Positions 34,749-42,704 of a stretch of DNA of 64,000 bases are shown here, piece after piece. Position 1 is the first letter of the stretch; each line of letters starts with the position of its first letter. The notes below the pieces were generated by a model. The model saw nothing but the letters and a program-made list of their open reading frames with translations, was not told the DNA's origin and did not search any database. The stretch comes from CAZSXU01 sp964610505. Its GTDB lineage: Bacteria; Arandabacterota; Arandabacteria; JAGLYR01. The stretch spans positions 1 through 64,000 of the forward strand of contig CAZSXU010000024.1 in NCBI GenBank assembly GCA_964610505.1, read 5' to 3'. Position numbers and translations under genes: made by a program.

Positions 34749-35000
34749 TCAGTCCTTCAGATCCTTCTTCCTTCGTTTGACCTCCGCCTTGGCGAGCTTC
34801 TTCTCAATCTTGGCCTGTCGCTTCGAGGCGTCCTTAGCGGCCGGAGGAGAAGAGGGAAGAACTCCTGCCGGTGCGGCGGGCCGAGTGCGGCGGCGCCTTC
34901 GGCTCACGACCCAGGACGCGAGCAGCTTGCCGAAGCCGGCGATCACCCCGGTGACGAATACGATCAGAACCCATTTGCCGATATCCCAGAACCCGTCCAC
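34749..35000 (-). CDS. Small single-span membrane protein with basic tail, 83 aa
   Basis: One membrane helix (KWVLIVFVTGVIAGFGKLLASWVV) is followed by RRRRRTR, a Pro-rich linker and a Lys/Ala/Glu helix (SKRQAKIEKKLAKAEVKRRKKDLKD). The start is GTG 35000 with GAGG about 7 nt upstream; no ATG is available. The charge pattern places the tail in the cytoplasm. Family and role unknown; it could be a small regulator or nucleic-acid-binding anchor, but nothing shows this. Confidence 0.6.
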   Translation of the reverse strand: MDGFWDIGKWVLIVFVTGVIAGFGKLLASWVVSRRRRRTRPAAPAGVLPSSPPAAKDASKRQAKIEKKLAKAEVKRRKKDLKD

Positions 35001-35317
35001 TCTTCTACCTCATGGGCCAGGGTACCACAAGAATGGGGATCCCTCAGCATGTTTCCACAGGTTTCGTCTTTCTGGATGCGCCGGCGAAGACCCGCGTGGA
35101 TGAACTGCGTGTCACCTGGAGGGATGGAACGACATCGGGTGGAGTTTCTTCAGAAATAACAACTTCCAAGCGATCGGGCGCGCAAAAACCCGAAACCTGT
35201 TGATTCTTAAGGTCCAATGTGCTACCCTTGAAGCAGTGATCGATTGGGTTTTGCTCTTTAAGAACCTTCGAGACCGTTTCCGTAATTATCTGGTCGCTGC
35301 CAGAGAGGGAGGGATCC
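35001..35317. other. Divergent intergenic region with a candidate promoter
   Basis: 317 bp. Relatively AT-rich from 35150. A rightward promoter is possible at 35200-35228 (TTGATT, 17-nt spacer, TACCCT), about 90 nt before the C25 peptidase gene. No small gene seen. Confidence 0.4.
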
Positions 35318-38300
35318 ATGCGCTGTGCTACGATTCTGTCCATCGTACTCGTCGGTCTGCTGTGTCTTGGGGTGGTGCCCGCCGCCGCCTCGGAGATGAC
35401 TCACACAGTGATCTTCGACCCCGATCGGATGTCGATCGAAAGCCGAGAAGGGTTTGATGTGGTCCGGGTCGGGGAATGCCGGTTTGAACTGGTAGCCGGC
35501 AAGCCCATGATTCCGGTGCGAACGATCCACTTTTCCATCCCCGCCGGGATGGTCGCGACGGCCCTGGAGATTCGCTCCCTCGAGCAAATCGAGCTGGACG
35601 CCGACCTCTACCTCCACCCGTCTCAACCCCCCGTTCGTCTGAGCGACAAGACCACTCGCCAATTCATCGGCCCGGACCCGGTCGTCTATGAATCCGCGGA
35701 GCCGTATCCGGGAAGTGTGGCGAAGCTGATGACCAATGGGCACATGGGCGGTTACGCGGTGGTGGGCGTTCAGGTTTATCCCGTGGAGTACCGGCCCGCC
35801 CAGCGAAAGGTCTATCTGAACCGGCGGATCGAGCTGGCTCTGATTCTGGGGCCGGCCGAGGAGCCGGCGGGAATCATCACCGGTCGTACGGAGGCGGGCG
35901 AAAGGGCCGTCATGGACCGGGTGCGCGCGCTGGTGGTCAATCCCGAACAGGTAGCCGAGCACATCGGTCCGAGGCCCAAGGGCGACCGGCAGAGCATCGT
36001 CGAGTACGCCATCATCACCGGCTCGAGCTACGTCGACGAGTTTCAGCCTCTAGCCGACTGGAAGACCAAGAAGGGCGTTCCTACGGAGATTTTCACCACG
36101 GATTGGATCTACGCCAACTACACGGGTACGGATAACCAGGAAGAAATCCGGAACTTCATCAAGGACTACGAAGCCACCGAGGGGCTGGTCTACGTTCTCC
36201 TGGGTGGGGACGACGACGTCGTTCCGGCGAGAATCGCCTGGGACGATCTCGGCTACGACGGCATCCGGGCCGATCTCTACTACTCCGACACCGATGGGAG
36301 CTGGAACTGGGACGGCGATGGGTACTGGGGCGAACATCCGGCCGATGACGTCGATATGTACGGCGATGTCTACGTAGGCCGGGCGCCGGTCAACACCTCT
36401 TCCGAGGCGACGAACTTCGTGGACCAGATTCTGATGTACGAAGCCTCGAGCGCCGGCGCGACCCTGCCGACGGATTTTCAGGAAGACATGCTGTTCATGG
36501 CCGAGATCCTCTGGGACGATCCCGATCCCTATACGAACGGCGGCATCGCCAAGGATATGATTGACACCGGCTACGTACCTTCGCGTTTTGACCCGATCAC
36601 CAAGCTCTACGAAGCCGACGGCAACCTGAACTACACCTCGGCGATGAATGCCATGAACGACGGGCCCGGAATCACGAACCACTGCGGGCACTGCAACTAC
36701 AACGTGATGAGCATCGGGCCGAGCGCGCTCTACAACAGCGACATGGACGCCCTCACCAACGGTTCGCGCCAGGGCATTTACTACACGATCGGGTGCTGGG
36801 CGGCCGCCTTCGACTACGACAATATCGCCGAGCACTACGTCAACAACACGGGCGGTGGCGGAGTCGCCTTCGTCGGCAACAGTCGCTACGGCTGGGGGTG
36901 CCCGGGATATCCGGGTGAGTGCGTATCGGATCTCTACGATCAGGAGTTCTTCCGGGCCCTGTTCACGGACGATCTCTACAACCTCGGCATCACGCACGCC
37001 GATGCGAGGGATTACTACGTGCCGGATTCCCAGTCCGATGCCTACATGCGGTACGGACTCTACGAGCTGAACGTGCTCGGGTGTCCCGAGATGCCCATCT
37101 GGACTCGGACGCCGCAAACGCTGGCCGTGAGTCATCCGTCGACCCTGCCGATGGGATCGTCCTACTTCACCGTCCAGGTGAACACGGCGAAGGCCGCCAT
37201 CGTGGGCGCGACCGTGTGTCTCATGAAGGACGATGAGGTCTACGAAGTCGATGTTACGGACGGAAGCGGGCAGGTCACATTCGAACCGACACCCGCCACC
37301 GGCGGCACCATGACGGTGACGGTTACCATGCATGACTACCTGCCGTACGAGGGCGAGGCGACGGTCGAGGTTGGAACGCCTCCCTCGGCACCGACCGGCC
37401 TTGCGGCGGTCGGCGGCGACGGTCAGGTGACGCTCTCGTGGAATACAAACCCGGAGCCCGACATCGACTACTACATCATCTACCGTGCGACCACACCGGC
37501 CCCGGCCGGATCACTCACCACGGTGATGTCCCCCGGGTATCTCGACACCGACGTGGTGAACGATACGACCTACCACTACCGTTTGAGGGCGGTTGATACC
37601 GAGGGGGATAAGAGCGGCTACTCCAACGAAGCGAACGCAACTCCGCAGAAACCGCCCGTGATCTTCATCACACACACACCGCTTACGGACACGGATGATT
37701 CCAACAACCCGTATCCGGTTGTGGCCACGATCACGGCGACCGAAACGTCCCTGGACCCGGACTCCCTCCTCGTGATGTACGAAACGCAGACGCGAGTCTG
37801 GGAATCCGTCGTCATGACCGGCACGGGCACCCCCGACGAGTACCGGGGCGATATCCCGGCTCAGCCGTGCGGGACGCTGGTCGACTACTACATCCTGGCG
37901 GTGGACATGAACAGCAACCGCGAGACCCATCCGGACCTGGCGCCGGCAAGCACGCATTCCTTTGCCGTCAACTTCACGGTGGTCTTCGAAGATGATTTCG
38001 AGACCGATAAGGGGTGGACGGTGGGAGATGCGGGCGACGACGCGACGACCGGAATCTGGGACCGCTGCGACCCTGAGTGGACCGAGGCCCAACCCGAGGA
38101 CGATCACACGCCCGATTCCGGTGTGCGGGCCTACATCACGGATTGCGACGCGGGAACGAGCCAGGGGTCCTACGACGTGGACGGCGGCAAGACCACTGTG
38201 TTGTCGCCGGTGTTCGATCTCTTGGACTATGCCAGTGCGTCGGTCCGGTACTACCGGTGGTACTCCAATGACACGGGCTCGGAGCCCGGCACCGACTACT

Positions 38301-39760
38301 GGGTGGTTCAGGTCTCGGATGACGGTTGGACCACGTGGGCCACGCTGGAGAACACCAACGTGACGAACCGCAGTTGGCTCATGATGCAGTTTGACGTCGG
38401 CGGCTACGTGGATCTGACGGGCACCGTTCAGTTCCGCTTCATCGCCAGCGATGAAGATCCGGGATCGCTTGTGGAAGCGGGCGTGGACGACTTCCTGTTG
38501 ATGGGGTGTCCAGATCTCACCGATGTGGAACCCCCGACGGTGACCGTCGTGGATCCCAACGGCGGGGAGGCGCTGACGGGCGGCCAACCGTACGATATCG
38601 AGTGGACGTCATCGGACAACGTCGGTGTCGTCTCGACGACCATCCTTCTCTCGACCGACGGCGGCGGGTCGTATCCGACGATGGTTGCCTCGGGATCCCT
38701 GACGTCCCCCTACAGCTGGGACGTTCCGAACGAGGACCAGGCGAGCTGCCGGATCAAGGTAACGTGCGTGGATGCGGCGACGAACGAGGGAAGCGATGAG
38801 TCGGATGCGAATTTCGCCATCGTCTGGCAGGATTACGAGGCCCCCACCGTGACCGTCGTGGATCCCAACGGCGGCGAGGCGATTCAGGGTGGAGATCCGT
38901 ACGACATCGAATGGACATCCTCGGACAACGTCGGTGTCGTCACGACCACGATTCTTCTCTCCACAAACGGTGGATCCACGTATCCGACGACCATCGCGAG
39001 CGGCTCGCTTGCATCACCATATACCTGGGACGTGCCGGATGTGGATGAGCCGTCCTGCCGAATCCGCGTGGTGTGCGAGGACGCCGCAGCGAATCCGGGC
39101 AGCGACGATTCGGACGCGGATTTCTCCATCCTTCCCATCGATCACGAGCCTCCGACGGTGACCGTCCTCGATCCCAACGGGGGCGAGGAGATCTTCGGCG
39201 CTGGTCCCTATACGATTCGCTGGACGTCGGATGACAACGTCGGCGTCACGCTGACGGCCGTTTTGCTCTCGGTGGACGGCGGTCTCACGTTCCCCGACAC
39301 GCTTACCGCCGGGGGGCTGGACTCCGCTTGGGTGTGGGACGTACCGGATGTGGACGAGACGAGCTGCAGGGTCAAAGTCCTCTGCTGGGACGCGGAATCG
39401 AACGAGGGGAGCGATGCATCGGACGGCGGTTTCACGGTGATCAGTACGGTGACGGCGGTGGCCATGCTGGAAGCGGCTCCGGCGGAACTGGTGCTTCGCC
39501 AGAACCGGCCGAATCCGTTCAACCCGGTGACGGAGATCGAGTTCGGTCTTCCCGAGACCGGGTCGGCACTTCTCGAGGTCTACAACGTGAACGGTCGATT
39601 GATTACGACACTGGCGGATGGTGTGTTCAACGCCGGCTACCACCGAGTGGTCTGGAGAGGCACGGATGCATTCGGCGCCGAGGTCTCGAGCGGGATGTAT
39701 TTCTACCGGCTCGTGACGGAAGAGAAGGTGTTGACGAAGAAGATGTTGATGCTCAAGTAG
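35318..39760 (+). CDS. Secreted gingipain-like (C25) cysteine peptidase, multidomain, with FlgD-like sorting domain
   Basis: 1480 residues. GGGAGGG precedes ATG 35318; a signal peptide follows (ILSIVLVGLLCLGVVPAAASE). Domains: a propeptide (about 25-215); a C25 domain (about 220-600: VEYAIITGSSYVDEFQPLADWKTKKGVPTEIFTTDWI, LLGGDDDVVPAR, YVGRAPV) with candidate catalytic His458 (NHCGHCN) and Cys493 (YTIGCWAA); an Ig-like and an FN3 domain (PPSAPTGLAAVGGDGQVTLSWN); a MAM-like module (VFEDDFETDKGWTVG); three tandem Ig-like repeats of about 100 residues (PTVTVVDPNGGEALTGGQPYDIEWTSSDNVGV); and the sorting domain (NRPNPFNPVTEIEFGLPE ... MYFYRLVTEEKVLTKKMLMLK). Expected to be an abundant extracellular protease, secreted by a T9SS-like route. 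Confidence 0.93.
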   Translation: MRCATILSIVLVGLLCLGVVPAAASEMTHTVIFDPDRMSIESREGFDVVRVGECRFELVAGKPMIPVRTIHFSIPAGMVATALEIRSLEQIELDADLYLHPSQPPVRLSDKTTRQFIGPDPVVYESAEPYPGSVAKLMTNGHMGGYAVVGVQVYPVEYRPAQRKVYLNRRIELALILGPAEEPAGIITGRTEAGERAVMDRVRALVVNPEQVAEHIGPRPKGDRQSIVEYAIITGSSYVDEFQPLADWKTKKGVPTEIFTTDWIYANYTGTDNQEEIRNFIKDYEATEGLVYVLLGGDDDVVPARIAWDDLGYDGIRADLYYSDTDGSWNWDGDGYWGEHPADDVDMYGDVYVGRAPVNTSSEATNFVDQILMYEASSAGATLPTDFQEDMLFMAEILWDDPDPYTNGGIAKDMIDTGYVPSRFDPITKLYEADGNLNYTSAMNAMNDGPGITNHCGHCNYNVMSIGPSALYNSDMDALTNGSRQGIYYTIGCWAAAFDYDNIAEHYVNNTGGGGVAFVGNSRYGWGCPGYPGECVSDLYDQEFFRALFTDDLYNLGITHADARDYYVPDSQSDAYMRYGLYELNVLGCPEMPIWTRTPQTLAVSHPSTLPMGSSYFTVQVNTAKAAIVGATVCLMKDDEVYEVDVTDGSGQVTFEPTPATGGTMTVTVTMHDYLPYEGEATVEVGTPPSAPTGLAAVGGDGQVTLSWNTNPEPDIDYYIIYRATTPAPAGSLTTVMSPGYLDTDVVNDTTYHYRLRAVDTEGDKSGYSNEANATPQKPPVIFITHTPLTDTDDSNNPYPVVATITATETSLDPDSLLVMYETQTRVWESVVMTGTGTPDEYRGDIPAQPCGTLVDYYILAVDMNSNRETHPDLAPASTHSFAVNFTVVFEDDFETDKGWTVGDAGDDATTGIWDRCDPEWTEAQPEDDHTPDSGVRAYITDCDAGTSQGSYDVDGGKTTVLSPVFDLLDYASASVRYYRWYSNDTGSEPGTDYWVVQVSDDGWTTWATLENTNVTNRSWLMMQFDVGGYVDLTGTVQFRFIASDEDPGSLVEAGVDDFLLMGCPDLTDVEPPTVTVVDPNGGEALTGGQPYDIEWTSSDNVGVVSTTILLSTDGGGSYPTMVASGSLTSPYSWDVPNEDQASCRIKVTCVDAATNEGSDESDANFAIVWQDYEAPTVTVVDPNGGEAIQGGDPYDIEWTSSDNVGVVTTTILLSTNGGSTYPTTIASGSLASPYTWDVPDVDEPSCRIRVVCEDAAANPGSDDSDADFSILPIDHEPPTVTVLDPNGGEEIFGAGPYTIRWTSDDNVGVTLTAVLLSVDGGLTFPDTLTAGGLDSAWVWDVPDVDETSCRVKVLCWDAESNEGSDASDGGFTVISTVTAVAMLEAAPAELVLRQNRPNPFNPVTEIEFGLPETGSALLEVYNVNGRLITTLADGVFNAGYHRVVWRGTDAFGAEVSSGMYFYRLVTEEKVLTKKMLMLK

Positions 39761-39792
39761 GCTGCGGAAGGGCGAGAAGTCTAAACCCTCGG

Positions 39793-39925
39793 CCACAGAT
39801 TACACAGATAGGTTCGGGGCGATGCGATACGCATCGCCCCGAAAGTCTTTCCCCTTGTATTCTTGTGGTCCCCGTGGTGGAGGCTCTTGGTTTTTCAAAT
39901 CTGCGAAGATCTGTGAAATCTGTGG
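39793..39925. repeat. MITE-like hairpin element, copy 2
   Basis: Left arm CCACAGATTACACAGATAG (39793-39811), inner 14-bp perfect hairpin TTCGGGGCGATGCG/CGCATCGCCCCGAA (39813-39843, loop ATA), then AAGTCTT as in copy 1, and the inverted right arm AGATCTGTGAAATCTGTGG (39907-39925). The right arm abuts the stop codon of the next, leftward gene. The inner hairpin may terminate the C25 transcript, 53 bp after its stop. Confidence 0.8.
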
Positions 39926-40987
39926 CTAGCCCGGGTTATTCACCGACAATCCCAGGACACCCACGGCGGAGTTGCCCTCGAATACAATGGGAATCAGGAA
40001 TAGGCCTTTTTGCGGCACGAGGATCGTCCGACAGACGAGAGTGCTCACGGGATGGGAAACAGCGAGGTTCTTGAGAAGGCCGATGCCGTCATCTGCATTT
40101 CCCTCTTGGGCGGCCAACGCACTCTGAACCGGGGCCGGGTCGGGCGTGTCGCCACCCGATCGCAGGACCTCAACCGAGGCCCGGTACCGGGTCAGGAACT
40201 CCTCATACGGCTCCCTCCCACCGGAGAGGGAGATCGCCAACTCCCGAACGAAAGCCTTGCGGGTGGGGCTCCGGGTCAGCGAGCCTCGAACGGATTCGGA
40301 AACCTCACGATCGGCCAGAAGATAGTCGATGCATATACCCACGGCTTCGTCGTCGCGCCCCGTAACAAGAGCCTTGTAGAACTTCTCTCTCCTCTCCAGA
40401 TGCTTGAAGTGGAAATCGATGGCCTGCTTCTGAAAGAGAGGCTCGAGCGGATTCTTCAGCCGAAGGGCGAGGATGAACGTTCGTGCAGCGGAGTTCAGGG
40501 TGGAGGACAGGGTGGTTTCGGTCGCGTCCCCTGAGGAATCCGGCACGGTCGTCGATTTCAGCGTCCGAAGACCGGACGCGACCAGGTCTCCGACGCGCTG
40601 GTTCCGCGTACCCAGGTACTCCAGGGCGTCCGCAGCCGAAGCGTAGGAACCCTTCGATATCGCGCGCTCGGCCAATTCTTCCACGAGGTCCCGGGGAGGA
40701 TCAAAAGGTGCGGACAGAATCCGGTCGCCGTACCGGTCGCGAATGTCCCGAGCCGTTTCCTCGTACGCCGTTCGCTCGGCTTCGTCCACGGCTTCGGGAT
40801 CCAGGAGCGTCCGCGGCAGCTCGCGGTCGATCAGACTCTGGACTCCCCGGTCCATGGCCAGGCGCAGCTTGGATTTCGGATGGATCAAGTCTCTGACCGC
40901 CAGAAAATCGGCGGCGAAGACCGCCCCGGCGAGGATTTGAATCGCCATTTCCCCTGCTGCTTCGGCGCCTGTGGTTCGCATGCTCAC
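39926..40987 (-). CDS. Hypothetical helical protein, 353 aa
   Basis: Not recognised. Start GTG 40987 has GGAGA 7 nt upstream; ATG 40981 is in frame two codons later. It is predominantly alpha-helical and charged (DEAERTAYEETARDIRDRYGDRIL, DLVEELAERAISKGSYASAADALEYLGTRNQRVGDLV, FHFKHLERREKFYKALVTGRDDEAVGICIDYLL), ending in a beta-like segment (STLVCRTILVPQKGLFLIPIVFEGNSAVGVLGLSV). No signal peptide. It lies 74 bp downstream of the HMA protein gene, same strand, so perhaps one transcript. The first 20 residues are hydrophobic enough (MAIQILAGAVFAADFLAV) to touch a membrane. Confidence 0.65.
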   Translation of the reverse strand: MSMRTTGAEAAGEMAIQILAGAVFAADFLAVRDLIHPKSKLRLAMDRGVQSLIDRELPRTLLDPEAVDEAERTAYEETARDIRDRYGDRILSAPFDPPRDLVEELAERAISKGSYASAADALEYLGTRNQRVGDLVASGLRTLKSTTVPDSSGDATETTLSSTLNSAARTFILALRLKNPLEPLFQKQAIDFHFKHLERREKFYKALVTGRDDEAVGICIDYLLADREVSESVRGSLTRSPTRKAFVRELAISLSGGREPYEEFLTRYRASVEVLRSGGDTPDPAPVQSALAAQEGNADDGIGLLKNLAVSHPVSTLVCRTILVPQKGLFLIPIVFEGNSAVGVLGLSVNNPG

Positions 40988-41061
40988 GTCCGGTTCTCCG
41001 TCGATCTCGAAGGCTCCCGCATTCTCCTTGGAGAATGCGACGGAGCCGTTTGCGATCCACC

Positions 41062-41316
41062 TCAAGTGTCGACGACACGGGGTATGAAACATCCGTTCTG
41101 GCCCGTCGGCAGTTTGGAGATGACTTCCAGAAGATCTTGTCGAGAGATCTTCTCGGGGTCATGCTCGACCTCGATTCGGTTGTCGAGGTGCTGGGAGAAG
41201 CGCGTCACACCGTCCAGAGATTCCACCGTGTCCTTGATCTCCTGAACGCAAACTCCGCACTGAAAACCGCAGCCCGGAGGTATTTCACCGCAATCGAGAT
41301 CTACGATCGTCCTCAT
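41062..41316 (-). CDS. Heavy-metal-associated (HMA) domain protein, 84 aa
   Basis: A single ferredoxin-like HMA fold with the CxxC metal site in an unusually Cys-rich loop (GCGFQCGVC), then VQEIKDTVESLDGVTRFSQHLDNRIEVEHDPEKISRQDLLEVISKL. Members bind Cu(I), Zn or Hg and act as metallochaperones or regulatory modules. An extra Cys sits before the CxxC and another at the C-terminus (NGCFIP). ATG 41316 follows GGAAGG; the open frame upstream to 41505 is not protein-like. Upstream of the helical hypothetical gene on the same strand; no metal ATPase is adjacent. Confidence 0.8.
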   Translation of the reverse strand: MRTIVDLDCGEIPPGCGFQCGVCVQEIKDTVESLDGVTRFSQHLDNRIEVEHDPEKISRQDLLEVISKLPTGQNGCFIPRVVDT

Positions 41317-41589
41317 CACGCGCCGCCTTCCCCGGCCGGGTTCCCGACCGCCACCGCACCATGGTAGCGCAAACGCGAAGGAAAGCAAGGTGGAATCGGC
41401 AAGGCCCGATGAGCTCCCGAGGCGCGGATTGCACAGATCCTGAATCCAGATTCTTTTCCTCTGTATCCCCCGGAGCGAAATCTTTTTTTGGCTTGTTTTC
41501 CTCACGGGCTCCGCTACCTTCGTGGTTCAGACGCGGTTCCAGCCGAGTGCCGGATGCAGGAACAGGCCCTCGACTCTTGGAGAGTCTCG

Positions 41590-42336
41590 ATGCATTGGAA
41601 AACGAACTGGTGGAAGAGTTTTTTCTCAGACGCCTGGCTGGAGGTCCAGCGGGAAACCTGGACGCCCGAGGAGACGAAGCGGGAGGCGGATTTCATTCAG
41701 CACGTTCTGGGTTTCTCGGCCCCCGCTGAGATTCTGGACGTTCCCTGCGGCGAGGGACGGCACGCCGCCGAGATGGCCTCGCGCGGGTACCGAGTGACGG
41801 GAGCCGACATCACGCTTCCGCTCCTGGAGGATGCGCGGCGGCGGGGGGCGGAACGGGGTGTACCTCTGAACCTCGAGCTGGCGGACATGCGGGACCTTCC
41901 CTGGGAGAATCGTTTTGACGGCGCGTTCTCCTTTTGGGGCAGCCTGGGCTACTTCGACGAAGAGGGAAACACGGCCTTCCTCCACAGCCTCGCGCGAGCC
42001 CTCAAGCCCGGAGGGCGATGGGTGCTGGACACCCACATCGCGGAAACCATTCTGCCGCGGTTCGAGGATCGGGCGTGGCGATACGCGGGAAAGACCCTGG
42101 TCCTTGAGGAGCGATCGTACGACCATCAGACCAGCCGCATCGAGGTCGAGTGGACTTTCGTGAAGGAAGGACGGACGGAGACAGCCTCGAGTTCCATGCG
42201 GATCTACACGTATCAGGAACTCTGTCTGCTCCTGGAAGAGGTAGGACTGGAGAGCTTGGACGCCTACGGATCTCTGGATCGAGAGTCCTTTGCCGTCGGG
42301 GCCGAGAGGTTGCTGCTCCTGGCTACCCGGCGATGA
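41590..42336 (+). CDS. Class I SAM-dependent methyltransferase
   Basis: 248 residues from ATG 41590 (GGAGAG upstream). Rossmann motifs: ILDVPCGEGRHAAEMASRGYRVTGADI (motif I and the acidic residue), LADMRDLPWENRFDGAFSFWGSLGYFDEEGN, RALKPGGRWVLDTH, then a C-terminal beta-barrel-like region (VEWTFVKEGRTETASSSMRIYTYQELCLLLEEVGL). It resembles the ubiE/methyltransf_25 group acting on small molecules. The N-terminus WWKSFFSDAWLEVQ is characteristic of this subgroup. The substrate is not predictable. Stand-alone. Confidence 0.87.
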   Translation: MHWKTNWWKSFFSDAWLEVQRETWTPEETKREADFIQHVLGFSAPAEILDVPCGEGRHAAEMASRGYRVTGADITLPLLEDARRRGAERGVPLNLELADMRDLPWENRFDGAFSFWGSLGYFDEEGNTAFLHSLARALKPGGRWVLDTHIAETILPRFEDRAWRYAGKTLVLEERSYDHQTSRIEVEWTFVKEGRTETASSSMRIYTYQELCLLLEEVGLESLDAYGSLDRESFAVGAERLLLLATRR

Positions 42337-42704
42337 GATCGAACTCGGAATCGGCCGAACGGTTCCGCCCCGCCTCTTCGGCGATCCTGTGCCGAAAGTT
42401 CCTCACGTCACTCCTCGACGGACACCCACCGATCTCTAGAATGTGAATCGGTTTTGAACGGGCAGCGCAGAATGGGCATCCCCGTTTCGTCGGACGCCGG
42501 TACAATCCGGTCCCACTCTGCCCGTTCCCGGCTTAAGATTGAAGTGGAAAAGCCGATACAACATAGGGAAGACAGTCTCGATCTCATCAACGGTTTCCAC
42601 CTCCCGACTCAGCCGGAATGTCCCGTGGTGACTCCGGTGGGGAGCATCCCGGCAATGGGAAGTTTCCGGCGGGCGTGAGGCGGATCGAGCTCCGAGGATC
42701 GCGT
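42337..42704. other. Intergenic region with a spaced inverted repeat
   Basis: 368 bp with no gene. GAACGGGCAG (42456-42465) is repeated inverted at 42518-42527 (CTGCCCGTTC), enclosing 52 nt that could form a structured leader of the downstream REC-PAS gene. No riboswitch consensus recognised. Confidence 0.4.

Noticed and set aside
36050..37333. A 427-codon minus-strand open frame
   Set aside because: Antisense to the C25 peptidase, which has catalytic motifs and a full domain order.
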